Positions 1 to 9,781 of a stretch of DNA of 64,000 nt are shown here, piece after piece. The notes beneath the pieces were generated by a model that saw only the letters and a list, made by a program, of their open reading frames with translations, ran no database searches and was not told where the DNA came from. The stretch is from Ceratopteris richardii (taxonomy: Eukaryota > Streptophyta > Polypodiopsida > Polypodiales > Pteridaceae), in the NCBI GenBank assembly GCA_020310875.1, contig MU260052.1, positions 720,001 through 784,000 of the forward strand, in the 5' to 3' direction. The first letter of the stretch is position 1, and every line of letters starts with the position of its first letter. The translations under genes and the position numbers were made by a program.

Positions 1-155
1 GAACTTGCGAGTATTCGATCTACATCTTCCACTATGTTCCATAGTTGCTTCACAACAAGAACATGTTTCATCATGTAAGACCACATTGGATAGTTGGTCC
101 CATCAAGCTTATCTTCAACTTGAAGCATGCCAAACAAGTCATTTTTGCCCGCCAT
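1..155 (-). CDS. Ty1/copia Gag, N-terminal part, runs off the window start
   Basis: Read on the minus strand, an ATG at 153-155 opens a frame that stays open to base 1 (about 51 codons). It contains LDGTNYPMWSYMMKHVLV, the 'LDGTNY..W' signature at the start of plant copia Gag proteins, followed by QLWNIVED. Copia Gag forms the cytoplasmic particle that packages element RNA. Only the first part of the domain is visible; the zinc knuckle and pol would lie to the left of the window. The frame shows no lesion here, but whether the element is intact cannot be judged. It is not the same copy as the reverse-transcriptase fossil at 530-705, because a gag start lies downstream of that fragment in the reading direction. 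Confidence 0.72.
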   Translation of the reverse strand, partial: MAGKNDLFGMLQVEDKLDGTNYPMWSYMMKHVLVVKQLWNIVEDVDRILAS

Positions 156-529
156 TTCACTAAAGAACAAGAAGTAATACTGGAAGACAACTTCACCAAG
201 TATAAACAAAGGGGATTTGCATGAATGAATGAATCGATTAAAATAATTACGATAGATTGCAATATGCCTATAATATCACCTATATATTTCAAATGAATTT
301 GTGAAAAACAAATATAAATTTTAATAAGGATGAATACAATTTGGAATAGCATCATTGATATGAATGAAAATCTGAAATATGTTAGAAGTCTAAAAATTAA
401 CAAATATGAGCTGAAATAATATTATGAAAAATAATAATTAAAGGAAATGAGATGAAGTATTCAAAAATTATAAAATAATACGATATGAGATGACCTTTGA
501 AATGTGAGAAATACCGAAAAAAGAAAATG
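156..529. other. AT-rich non-coding stretch before the copia gag
   Basis: This would be leader or LTR sequence of the minus-strand copia element starting at 155. I see no clear tRNA-iMet primer site, LTR end or coding motif in it. Confidence 0.3.
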
Positions 530-705
530 CTCTTTACTTGTCTCTTCAAAACTTCTGGCTATTGAATATAGACATCTTCATGAAGATCACCATTAAGAAA
601 TGGTGTTTTGATATCTAACTGGTATACTTTCCAACTAAAGAATACAACAAGAGAAAGTACAATTTTGACTGTTGTCATTCGGAGTTAAGACTCCTATTGC
701 ATTAT
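530..705 (-). pseudogene. Ty1/copia reverse transcriptase fossil
   Basis: The minus-strand translation shows RMTTVKIVLSLVV and then WKVYQLDIKTPFLNGDL, followed by HEDVYIQ. These are the copia RT blocks 'R.tTiR..La.A', 'QlDVKtAFLnGdL' and 'EevYm.QP'. A stop replaces the codon just after DVYIQ, and no flanking integrase or RNase H could be followed, so this is a short degraded fragment. The family assignment is secure from the motif; the boundaries are approximate. Confidence 0.75.
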
Positions 706-939
706 CATGAATGTAATCTTATAGCATATGATTGCTCACTCCCCATTTTCTCATGATTACACCCCTCTTGAGCATATGACATGGCATAATCATACATGCA
801 TTTATTCTCAATGTGCACTATGATCTTTTCTTTCCCGGATGATTGGGTGCTCATCCACATGATTGTATGGTTGTCTCATAGGCCAATTGAGCTCCTCATA
901 GACAACAATATGATTCCCTCCCTCCCTTCCTCTCTCTCC

Positions 940-1008
<69 letters not shown>

Positions 1009-1862
1009 ACTCCAACCATACAAGTCATCTCTCTCCACACTAGCCACTTATGCCATCTCTTTGCACATCAAGCATTCCAACCATATTTCTAATCATCATG
1101 GGTATCATTGCAAAGCCTCAGCAAAAGTTGTTTATGATGAAAAGAATGCCTACTTTCACAATTTAATCTCCAAATCCATGTAGTTATATAGAAGTATTAT
1201 AATGATAAAAGATATGTCCATCATGTTTGCTTTTCACTTATCTTCTTAAACAAAGGAAAATACCTTGATAATGTTCACTTCAATCGAGTGGTACTTCCAT
1301 AGGATGAGAGCATGGACTAATTTCATAGGCTCCTTTTAATGAACACTACGGTGGAGTTTGGCTAACCATAGTCATGAGCTTTTGCAAGCTAACTTGTGTC
1401 CTCATATTACACAAACATGGAGCATAAGCTGCCAGCTACCAAAAGATAACTTTCTACTATACAGCATGTAATATGTTAGGTGGTTGGCAACTAGGAAGTC
1501 TTTGCCCAACTCTTGATAATTTATGAAGTGAAACTAGCAAAGGAGAAGCTTGATACCACTATGTTTGGATCATAAAATGCAAGATTCTCCACATAAAAAG
1601 ATCTCTTCTCCATCCCTTTCATATACAATCTCATAGAACCAAGATGAACCAGAAGGACGTTAATTTGTAAGAGAATGTTGACCTTCAACCACATACATGC
1701 ATTTAATTTATTATCATGGCAAAATCAAATGAATCTAGTTGAACTCCACATTTATATTTTGTATTGGAGTACGGTCCTTTAATAGACATCAAAAACATGT
1801 CATGGTCAAAAGCAGTGACCTGATTATAAAGCTGAGCATCAATCAGTGTCATCAATTGATAC
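706..1862. other. Probable intron or old copia LTR sequence with a primer-site-like motif
   Basis: This lies downstream of exon 2 of the minus-strand host gene, so it may be intron 2. On the minus strand TGGTATCAAGC (1548-1558) resembles the tRNA-iMet complement TGGTATCAGAGC with one base missing, preceded by a CA. An old copia LTR may therefore lie at about 1560-1700 with its interior to the left, which fits the copia RT fossil at 530-705. I see no further exon. Apart from the CT microsatellite nothing else is supported. Confidence 0.3.
944..1008. repeat. (CT)n microsatellite
   Basis: A nearly perfect CT dinucleotide run of about 65 bp in a longer pyrimidine-rich tract starting near 915. 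The Ser/Leu-only reading frame across it is a by-product of the repeat. Confidence 0.95.
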
Positions 1863-2743
1863 CTTGCCTTGTGTAGGGTGCTTGAGATCCAATGGCAAGC
1901 CCAACTGCTACAACTGCAAAGCCTCCCACTCTGATCCAACCTGTAATAATGTTCATATTATGAATCCAAACTTTTACATGCATAATACAGTGAAATACAA
2001 CCAGATTATTTACAGATTATAATAACTAACTGCATAAATTGGAAGAGTCATCAAGCAAATAGACAACAATACCGACACAGGCAGCCTTGTTGCATGCAAC
2101 AATCTCTGCCCTAAAGACTTGTCACCTGAGTTCTCCCGGGAAGTAATTACACATTACAATTGATCATGATTCCCAGCACTCAATTCCATAAATTCCTCCA
2201 CTATTATGGGCTACTTCTTCAGTTCGATGTAACATAGTTTGTGTAAGTGTAAACGATAATGTGTAAAATCCAATGAATAACAATACGATGAACCCAAAAA
2301 GGCATAACATTTGAATATCTGCAACGTCGAACGCACACATTTTATGCTAGAAAACGAGGGAGAAATATCACTATTCAAAAGCATTGTCAGAATGTCTCAA
2401 GATGTACGTTTTTCTCGCATGCAAAGTTTTATAAACTAGGACAGGATGCATAGTCATTGAACATTTTACCTGCCATAGAGTTCTCATTGCTTGGGGAGTT
2501 ATCAGAAGTCCAGCCAGAGAAAGAATCTGAGGTGGCTTGGGTATCAGACCAAGACGTCGGATCTGTGGTTTTTGCAACAACCCTTCCTCTTGCAGATCTT
2601 TCATCCCCTTCCGCTGCCACATTACAGCGTACAATACGCGTCTGAGCTTTCGATGTCAGGAGCCATGACTGCGATGTTGCAAAAGGTCTCTGTTCTTGCC
2701 GACACGAAGCACGCATCACAAGCGATCTAAATGATAAATCCAT
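1863..2743 (-). CDS. Host nuclear gene, exons 1 and 2: probable plastid-targeted single-pass membrane protein (partial)
   Basis: Exon 1 is complement 2470-2743 (ATG at 2741-2743, 91 codons plus one base) and exon 2 is complement 1863-1940 (78 nt). Exon 1 ends at a GCAG|GTAAAATG donor; exon 2 follows a TTATTACAG acceptor and ends at CAAG|GTATCAA. Splicing keeps the frame: the split glycine codon joins the Ser/Asn-rich exon 1 end to a hydrophobic helix WIRVGGFAVVAVGLAIGS. The N-terminus (MDLSFRSLVMRASCRQEQ) is basic, Ser/Thr-rich and poor in acidic residues, and RIVRCNVAAEGDE resembles a transit-peptide cleavage region. The acidic Ser/Thr-rich linker then leads to the membrane helix, so the protein probably sits in a plastid membrane. 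Exon 3 was not found in the 1.8 kb to the left, perhaps because transposons enlarged the intron. I do not recognise the family. It is the only non-transposon coding sequence I can support. Confidence 0.6.
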
Positions 2744-4030
2744 CTTTCATCAGTACATGGAACACTCTAAGTTTCTGGAAAATCGATTTTCGTGAATGCG
2801 ATGAAATGAGATGGTGAAACTTGTGTAGAAGCTGAAGGCAACCGAATATTCAGGACATTTCAATTTAGATGACACTATGAGGATTCCGTAAACATTAAGT
2901 GCGACAAGGTGATGGAGGTAAGCAGAGAATGCAGGTGCGAGAATTTGCATGGCTAGATCATTGAAGTTAAAGGCCGCTTTTCCCTGAGGATGCCCATCGT
3001 GGCAAAAGTATTTTGGGTGACCTGAGTTATGACGTAAAACAGATGATGAATGCAGGTCATGCGTGTAGATTCAATGAGAGAGCGACTTAGAAATACAGAT
3101 TCCGAAATATGTCTCTCGGAAACTATTAGAAGGTTCGTTCTATTTGCATTTTTAGCTGGTATTGTTGAGTCCTTCTTCCCTTTTCTTCGTCTTCGTCTAT
3201 ACTGTTCAGTATTCGTGTTTCATTCGTTTTATTAACGAAGAAAAGTTCTAAACCATACGAACAAAAGGGATGACAAAATTGTAAGGAATAGTGTTTCCTT
3301 GATAAAGACATAAAATCCCTTCACATAAATCTACCACAGCTAATGAGGTCCTTCGTCTCGACTCCTTCCATTCATGGTATTTATTCCATAAGATATTTTA
3401 TTTCTATCTACATTCTACCAATGTACGTTACCAACCACTTATGAGAAGGAGGAAATAGCTTAGAAGTCAACAAGACTATGCAAAATAGGAAGTGGACATC
3501 CAAAGCTAGCTCAACATAAGATGGAAAGTAGAAAGTGCAATGGTCGTCCCTAGATCTCTAGCATTTGCCAACAGAGAGAAAAAAAGATGTTATTGTGGAA
3601 GATATTATGCCATCATATTTGGATCAACATCCCATCAACCAAAATTAGCATTAAAATGTGTTATATGCTCAAACAAAAAGAATTAGAAGTACTTGGACAT
3701 CTATTTTACCTTTGCGAATTGTTACTACAAAGTCAATAATGTAGAAACATTGGTGGGTCATTGCGGTTATTGTAATATATACAAGTTGGGATGAAAATAC
3801 CTTCTCAAGGTAGAAAGGTGCTCTCACATACCTAAGTGTGTTTGCAGACATCACTACCAAAATGTACTAATAAATCCCCACCTCAAAAGGCATTGATGAC
3901 CAAAGAGCCAGCACTTGCAAATAAGGAAGTGTCAAGCTAAGTGGAGAATGAATAATCTACAAAAGGAAGAAAACCCAGAACTTTGTGAAAAGCTTTGATG
4001 TTGTTACAAGGCAAAGTTTAGAAAAGAAAA
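2744..4030. other. Upstream region of the host gene, no coding signal
   Basis: AT-rich sequence 5' of the minus-strand exon 1, where promoter and 5' UTR would be expected. Short open stretches on both strands have no family motif. I see no unambiguous TATA box and no transposon motif, and cannot say where the gene's own promoter ends. Confidence 0.35.
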
Positions 4031-4740
4031 TGTGCTTGGCCTAGTGGTTAAGTCATATGGATGATAAGGAAGAGGTCTTGTGTTCAACCCCCATGGGGAG
4101 CATGGGGAAAGAGTTTTGCCTAGATATCTCTAGAGCCTTCTAGAAGCATCCATTGACTTAACTCCAATTAATTAGGACACTTGGAGCACATGTAGTTACA
4201 TGACTTAACTCTTTCCCCATGGGGAGCATGGGGAAAGAGTTTTGCCTAGATATCTCTAGAGCCTTCTAGAAGCATCCATTGACTTAACTCCAATTAATTA
4301 GGACACTTTGCGCACATGTAGTTACATGGCCGACACTTTGATTGTTAGTATCAACTTGCCATAGTAGGCAGTCCCTTAGAGAGAGCTATATATAGAGGCA
4401 TAAGGTTGGGAGGAGAGTCATCTCTCTAGAATGTGGTGGTTGTAATCGTTAGTCCCTTGCATTGGTATTAGAGCTAGAGCTTTCATGGAGACCTTGTAAG
4501 GAACTAGCATCTTCTTCATGCTCTCATTGAAATCTTCATGAAATACTTCATCATCTTTGCACTCTTCATATATGGGTTTCCTTCATGTGTGAGTTTCTCC
4601 TATGAGAAATTCCACGTATGGCTCATCTCGGGTTCTCAATTTCCACCCCAGTCTATTCGGGCTTCAACGTTCTCTCTCATGAATTTTTCCAAATAGCAAA
4701 AGTGGAGTTCCCATCTTCACGCATCACACGACTATGGACT
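4031..4740 (+). mobile_element. LTR-like repeat with internal Pol III boxes and tRNA-iMet primer site, copy 1
   Basis: It starts TGTGCTTGGCCTAGTGG and ends its LTR-like part with CA at 4461, followed after one base by TGGTATTAGAGC (4463-4474), one mismatch from the tRNA-iMet complement used by copia elements. A TATA-like stretch (gctatatatagaggc, about 4385-4400) lies 60-70 bp before the end, as in an LTR promoter. The first 60 bp also hold TGGCCTAGTGG (fits the Pol III A box TRGYNNARNGG) and GTTCAACCC (fits the B box GWTCRANNC). About 270 bp of post-primer sequence is shared with copy 2 at 9209. No 3' LTR lies beside it. It may be a TRIM-like element, or an LTR family that captured a tRNA-derived SINE. 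Confidence 0.55.
4092..4330. repeat. 126-bp tandem duplication inside copy 1
   Basis: The segment beginning catggggagcatgggg at 4092 is repeated from 4218, nearly identically, through cacatgtagttacatg. Copy 2 at 9209 has the segment once, so the duplication happened in copy 1 or its source. Confidence 0.85.
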
Positions 4741-4993
4741 TGATTGAACTCACAACATTAGTCAAGCTTACCGATCGAACTATCCACAAAGTCACAAACA
4801 AAGATCGACGTGAACTCATAACATTAGTCAAGCTAATTGATCGATCTATCCACAAAGTCACAAATGAATGTTGATGAGAATTGAATCGGCACCAAGTTCT
4901 AACTGGCAGATTTCAAAATGTTTGTAGATGATGGGAAACCATTGACCTTTTCCAAAAGAATCTAGTGTACCACTATATGTTGTTAGGCACACT

Positions 4994-5061
4994 CAAGATT
5001 TGAACCCAGAACATCAAGATCTAGGGGGCCAAATAAGCTATCTATTGAACTACGAGCTCTC
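4994..5061 (-). repeat. tRNA-like (SINE-like) fragment
   Basis: On the minus strand the sequence reads GAGCTCGTAGTTCAATAGAT, then about 30 bases, then GGGTTCAAATC. That is an A-box-like segment followed at tRNA spacing by a good B box. The acceptor stem does not pair, so it is not a functional tRNA gene. A degraded tRNA-derived SINE is the simplest reading. Confidence 0.4.
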
Positions 5062-5134
5062 AATGAAATTATGCTTAATTTGTTTTTCTATGGCACTACA
5101 AAACAAGGTTTCGAGCTAGTCAGAAGATGCAGAT

Positions 5135-5198
5135 GGTGGGATTCGAGCCTTTGCAACCCATAATTGCAAATAATTTATCTATCTGAGGTAGCGCAATC
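5135..5198 (-). repeat. Second tRNA-like (SINE-like) fragment
   Basis: Minus-strand GCGCTACCTCAGATAGAT is followed by GGCTCGAATCCCACC, a B-box match at tRNA-like distance. Stems do not close. It lies 75 bp from the fragment at 4994 in the same orientation, and the two may be parts of one old SINE or two insertions. Confidence 0.3.
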
Positions 5199-5999
5199 AA
5201 ATGGTTTTGAACCATGACTAGACACAAAGGGATATAATGGACCATAGCCCAAAGCTTGGCACTGCATGTGGCACATGCTTAATGAGTGGAAGAATCCTTT
5301 GTTCTCCTCCTCCCGAGACCTCTACATATTCAATTTCAAAGGAGCCAACTTCTTTGCTTCGCGTTTGGAGCATGAAGCAAGGAGATTGAAGCTAATGGGT
5401 ATGCAGAATGACTCTTCTTAAAGATAAGTGGAAGGATGTAGCTATCGATCCAAGCTAAGCAGTTTCCAAGTTGATGTTTTTAATTTATACTTGCTTTTCT
5501 CTTTGCTTTCATGTAGATTGCATTTAATTATCATTGAAGCATGGTATAAGTCTTTTTTATCATGTTTATGTGAATTAATGAAAGCTAAAAGAGCGAGCAT
5601 AGATGTATTGGAAAACACATCAAGCATCAAGAAAAATGGCATGCATATGAAAGCTCCTACATGGAGATGAATGATTGTTTGTGTACTTCTCCTTCCAAAA
5701 GAATGCTTTCAATGCATAACACAAACTTAACTATTGATAAACAAAAGGGTATGTGATGCACTCAAGCCTGTGCACTGGCATGTTCCTATCTTTTATAGGA
5801 AGCAAAGTTAGTATGTTGGTGCATAGATGCATGAAGTGCATGCATTGCAAGCTCAAGAACTGCTTGAATTAGTTTAGGGCATGAAAACAAAAGCATGCTA
5901 ACACATGCATGCAAGCACATGCATTTGCATATAAATAAGAGCATGATTGTTTGCTAAGTCTTATTTAGGCATGTAAGCTAAGTTTATATCTCCAAAAGA

Positions 6000-7010
6000 G
6001 ATTCTATCCTTTGAAAATTGAGAGTGCGTCTCATTGTGTTTTATGAGAGCATGGAACATGGCTTCCTTCCAACTAACAATGCACTTTGATAGTCAATGAA
6101 GATGGTGATTGAAAATAATTGGTTGACAATCGAATCGATCATGAAGCTTCTAAGCCAAAAACACTCAATAATAGCTATGGAAACTACCATGTACTTAGCT
6201 TCACAGCTAGAAGTGGCAATACTAGGTTAGTTCTTACCCATCCAAGATATGTGTGAGCTACAAAAACTGAAGGAAGAACTAAATGTCTGCATGAAAGTTT
6301 CGTATCAATCCCCAAAAATTCATATACATGTGGAAGTATTAACCCCTCTTTGTAATAAGATAACCTAAGATATTGAGTACCATGCAAGTAGTGAAATATG
6401 CACTTAGCCACCTACTAATGTTTAATACTTTGACTATGCATGATTCTCTCAGTTTGTGTAATGTGTCCATAAATAGATCGTCCTTAATTTTTTTGATAGA
6501 GGACAACATGAATGCACATCCATCATCATGAAGACTCAATTATAAACCTATCTTTGTGGAAATGCTAATGAATTTACCATCCTCAAGGCCCTATCTTTGC
6601 AAAAGTATCATTGAGCTTGCAATCCTCAAGGATAAAGCAGTGCACACTTTGTTTTACACAAATTATTTCCTCCATCAACTTGCATAGAATAAATGCTCAA
6701 ATAATGATGTAGATACCCTAAGTCTAGCATTTCACAGGAGGCATGCAATCGGCCTTAAGCATAGCAATGTGCACCTCATTAGAACCAATGAGAAGCATGT
6801 CGTCAATATAATGGAATGGTTAAAAATACATCATATATATGCTTCACATACAAGGTGCTTTTAGTGGAAATGCATGCACCAAGAGAAAAAGAACGTAATT
6901 TTTATACAAGACACATGAGATTGTTTCAAATCATGCAATGCCTTCTTCACCTTAATGTTGGGTTCTTTGTGAACTCTATCTTATTGTTGCAGAGGTGAAA
7001 ATGTATATAC
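6000..7010 (-). pseudogene. Ty1/copia RT-RNase H fossil
   Basis: The minus strand, with several frame changes, gives in order: VKKALHDLKQS (compare LKkaLYGLKQsP) near 6950; YIDDMLLIGSNE near 6800, the copia RT active-site block with the DD pair kept; AKCIFHYLHGT near 6390 (copia 'i.RYL.GT'); SSCEAKYMVVSIAIIECFWL near 6200 (RNase H 'SS.EAEY.A...a..E..WL'); then FIDYQSALL and FHALIKHNETHSQF near 6050 (RNase H 'H.RTKHIe...HF'). Domain order and orientation are correct for one element about 1 kb long in this stretch. Stops and frameshifts throughout make it dead. It is probably part of the same old insertion layer as the gypsy fossil at 7540-8075. Confidence 0.75.
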
Positions 7011-7539
7011 CTAGTCAATGAACCACAAAAATGCATTATCTTTCATGTTCCACTTAGACACATGACCATGTCACTTTTAAAGTCTTACTCCCTCTCCATG
7101 TGAGGCATCTATGTGGATGCCCATAGGAGTGCATCTTGACATTGATATGAATGTTTGAGGTACAAGTGAAGGTACCCATTTCACATAGATGACATCTCCT
7201 TCCCCTTAAGTCTATTTTTATTGTCAATCATGGTATTGGAAGGCCCATCTCTATGAATGATAGACTATCGTGTTCCCATTGAACCCCGTGTACTCCATGT
7301 ATATGGACATCTCTATGTGGTTTCCCCCCATGTCCTTACCCTTAAGAAGACTCCTATGAAGGTAGCTCAAGAATGGAAAACCCTAAATGGTGCTTGCACT
7401 CTCTCGTGTAGACTATCCCCCAAAATATCCTTACACTTTGCTAGACATTAATTATGCAAGTGACTTAAAACTCGTTATTCATGAATGCATAGTTTTTTTG
7501 GCTTATATGGGATAAATTGAATAGAGATAAGCCCTATGA
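7011..7539. other. Unassigned sequence between copia and gypsy fossils
   Basis: It probably holds more eroded pol or LTR sequence of the minus-strand elements on either side. I could not follow a convincing motif. The open stretch at 7257-7451 (plus) has no family signature. Confidence 0.25.
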
Positions 7540-8075
7540 CCTCATTTTTTATAATGGAGTCTTCATATTCACATAGTTTTCTCTTTCGTTGGCTAACATG
7601 AAATATTGGTTGAATCTTACTATCCTTTAGAAGTTGAAGTTGCTAATCCATCTTTCCTACTCTCTTAAGTATCGGGAATTGACCACAATACCTTGGAAAT
7701 AACTTTGAACAAGGTTTTGTCTTCTTTTTCAGATCTAGATGGAACACTAAAATAGACTTACTCTCCTACCTCAAAGTTGATTTCTTTCCTTGAGGATTAT
7801 CATAGGATCTAACTCTATCCCAAGATTTCCTAATCATGACCTTTGCAATTCTAAGCATGCCATTCATGTTTCTCAAGAAGTAATTTGTAGCTTGGACTCT
7901 CTCGTGTCGCAATCTTTTACATAAGCATAAATGGACTATTTCTTATGAAAGATTTTTTGGCACCCTTATATGCAAGCTCTACTAGAGCTAGGTAATTTTC
8001 CCTATTGTTTTGTTAGTTATTTACATGTTTCTTAAGTTTTATGTATGTTCGTCATTGTGCGATTTTTTTTCCTGC
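7540..8075 (-). pseudogene. Ty3/gypsy (chromovirus-type) integrase C-terminal fossil
   Basis: The minus strand gives, from 8075 downwards, LKKHVNN.QNNRENYLALVELAYKG, matching the chromovirus integrase 'YQQDNW..LLpLAEFAYN' block; FIRNSPFMLM (compare 'tGmSPF...YG'); then IAKVMIRKSWDRVRSYDNPQ, KPCSKLFPRYCGQFPILKRV (compare 'KLaPRyfGPfqIl.riG') and KIQPIFHVSQRKRK (compare 'IHPVFHVSqLK'). The integrase C-terminus is therefore clear. Premature stops interrupt it. The DDE core was not found upstream (above 8075). Confidence 0.75.
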
Positions 8076-9208
8076 TAGTCAGCTAGTAAAACTTTCCATT
8101 AGAGGGTCTAGAAATAAATACCAAATTTTCCCAAAGTGTGGGTTTGAGAGGTTGGTCACTTCTTAATGAAACAAGCATGAATGCTATGAAATAGGTTGTT
8201 TACCTCCTTGTAATCTAAATTCGAACAAAATCAACGAGTTGAACTTAATGATTTCATTATCTACTATTCTCAATCTATTGAACTCTCCGCAACACAATAA
8301 TTAATGGATGGAAGTCACAACCTATCATTCTATCAAAGTTGTATATCATCACTACTCGAGTTCTCTTATTTTCCACATCGTCTATTGAAGCTTATTTCTA
8401 TAACTTCTCACTTGTAAAAATACACAATTCTCCATTGACCTAAAGGAATATAAACTAGCTATTGAATGCATTTATCATTTGTGGTGTCCAATGATGCAAT
8501 AAGAGAATTACAATAATTCATGGATAAGAAAAGATAAAAAAAACCACTTACAATGCTTATACCATACAATAAACGATAGTCACTTCACCAAAGTTCTAAA
8601 GCTCAAAGTCTTAGAATACAATTTCTCAACAATAATTGAACAAAAAAGGAGTATGTTCACTCGTCAAAAACTCAAGGTTAGAGAAGACCATCAATCTTAG
8701 TGCAATCTTGAAATTAGACTTGGAACTATAGAATACAACTAAGGGAGAAGCTTTGGCATCACGTCTACCTAGGCCTTCTTTGTCTTCTCTTCACGATCTT
8801 TGTGCCACCACTTGTAAATCCTTCATTCCTACATGTGAGGTCTCTTTCATCCATGGTCATGTGATCTATGGGGTTGTGGGCTCTTACAATGAGGGTTGTT
8901 ACTCTCGAAGTATGGATCCATTTTTGTGTGTGAGTTTGTTAAATTGGGGTTTCCACTCCCTCCACCTTGCCAATAAATTTAAATTCCTTAGTAGAACAAG
9001 TTTGCACCACTTGTGGCCTAACATCCAGTAGTCATCCCTTAAATATGGCCAAATGTTCTTCATGCATGTTATAAAGTAATCTTATGACATGAGGTTCTGA
9101 CAGGTTAAGACAGATCTGGGATTGGACATCATTTGGTCATTCACGTGTAGGGAAGAAGTCTCAAGAGTAGACTTAAGCGAAGATGATGACACTCTCTAGA
9201 CGAGAAAA
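8076..9208. other. No recognisable feature
   Basis: AT-rich sequence between the gypsy fossil and the second LTR-like repeat. A 92-codon open stretch at 8753-9031 has no recognised motif. Upstream parts of the minus-strand gypsy fossil would be expected here but are eroded beyond recognition by eye. Confidence 0.25.
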
Positions 9209-9781
9209 TGTGCTTGGCCTAGTGGCTAAGTCATATGGATGATAAGGAAGAGGTCTTGTGTTCAACCCCCATGGGAAGCATGGGGAGAGAGTTTTGCCCA
9301 AAGAGCTCTAGAGCCTTGTAGAAGAATCTAGTTGAGTTAACTCAAGTTAACTAGGACACTTGGCACACATGTATTCACATGACTGACACTTGGATGGTTA
9401 GTATCGACCTTGCATAGTAGGTAGTCCCTTGGAGAGATCTATATATGAGGCATAAGGTTGGGAGGAGAGTCATCTCTCTAGTAGGGGGTGGTTGTAATTG
9501 TGATTCCCTTTCATTGGTATCACAGCTAGAGCTTTCATGGAGACCTTGTGAAGGACTAGCATCTTCTTCAGGCTCTCATGGAAATCTTGATGAAATATTT
9601 CATCATCTCCACACTGCATATGTAGTGCATGTGGGTTTTCTTCATGCATGAGTTTCTCCTATGAGAAATTTCATGTATGGCTCGTGTTGGGTTCTCAGTC
9701 TCCGCCCAAGTCCATTCAGGCTTCAATTTTCTTTCTTGTGAATTCATCATATAGCAAAAGTGAAGCTCCCATCTTCACCTA
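9209..9781 (+). mobile_element. LTR-like repeat with Pol III boxes and primer site, copy 2
   Basis: Collinear with copy 1 from TGTGCTTGGCCTAGTGG to CCCATCTTCAC. The LTR-like part runs 9209-9513 (305 bp, TG...CA) and is followed by TGGTATCACAGC (9515-9526), again one mismatch from the tRNA-iMet complement. The TATA-like sequence is agatctatatatgagg, about 80 bp before the end. The 126-bp duplication of copy 1 is absent. Similarity stops abruptly near 9781, so both copies contain one LTR plus the same short piece of interior. Confidence 0.55.

Larger units (their letters stand above)
4741..5999. other. Old repeat sequence with two tRNA-like fragments
   Basis: Contains the two antisense tRNA-like segments annotated separately and otherwise no recognisable coding sequence. 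The open stretch at 5428-5670 has no family motif and is probably chance. A purine/pyrimidine-balanced AT-rich stretch rich in 'gcatgc' words lies at 5820-5945. Confidence 0.3.

Noticed and set aside
796-1092. 98-codon plus-strand open frame
   Set aside because: Its core is the CT microsatellite read as Ser-Leu, with no conserved flanks.
5428-5670. 80-codon open frame as a host gene
   Set aside because: No recognised motif, no splice context, chance length in AT-rich sequence, and the opposite strand is equally open.
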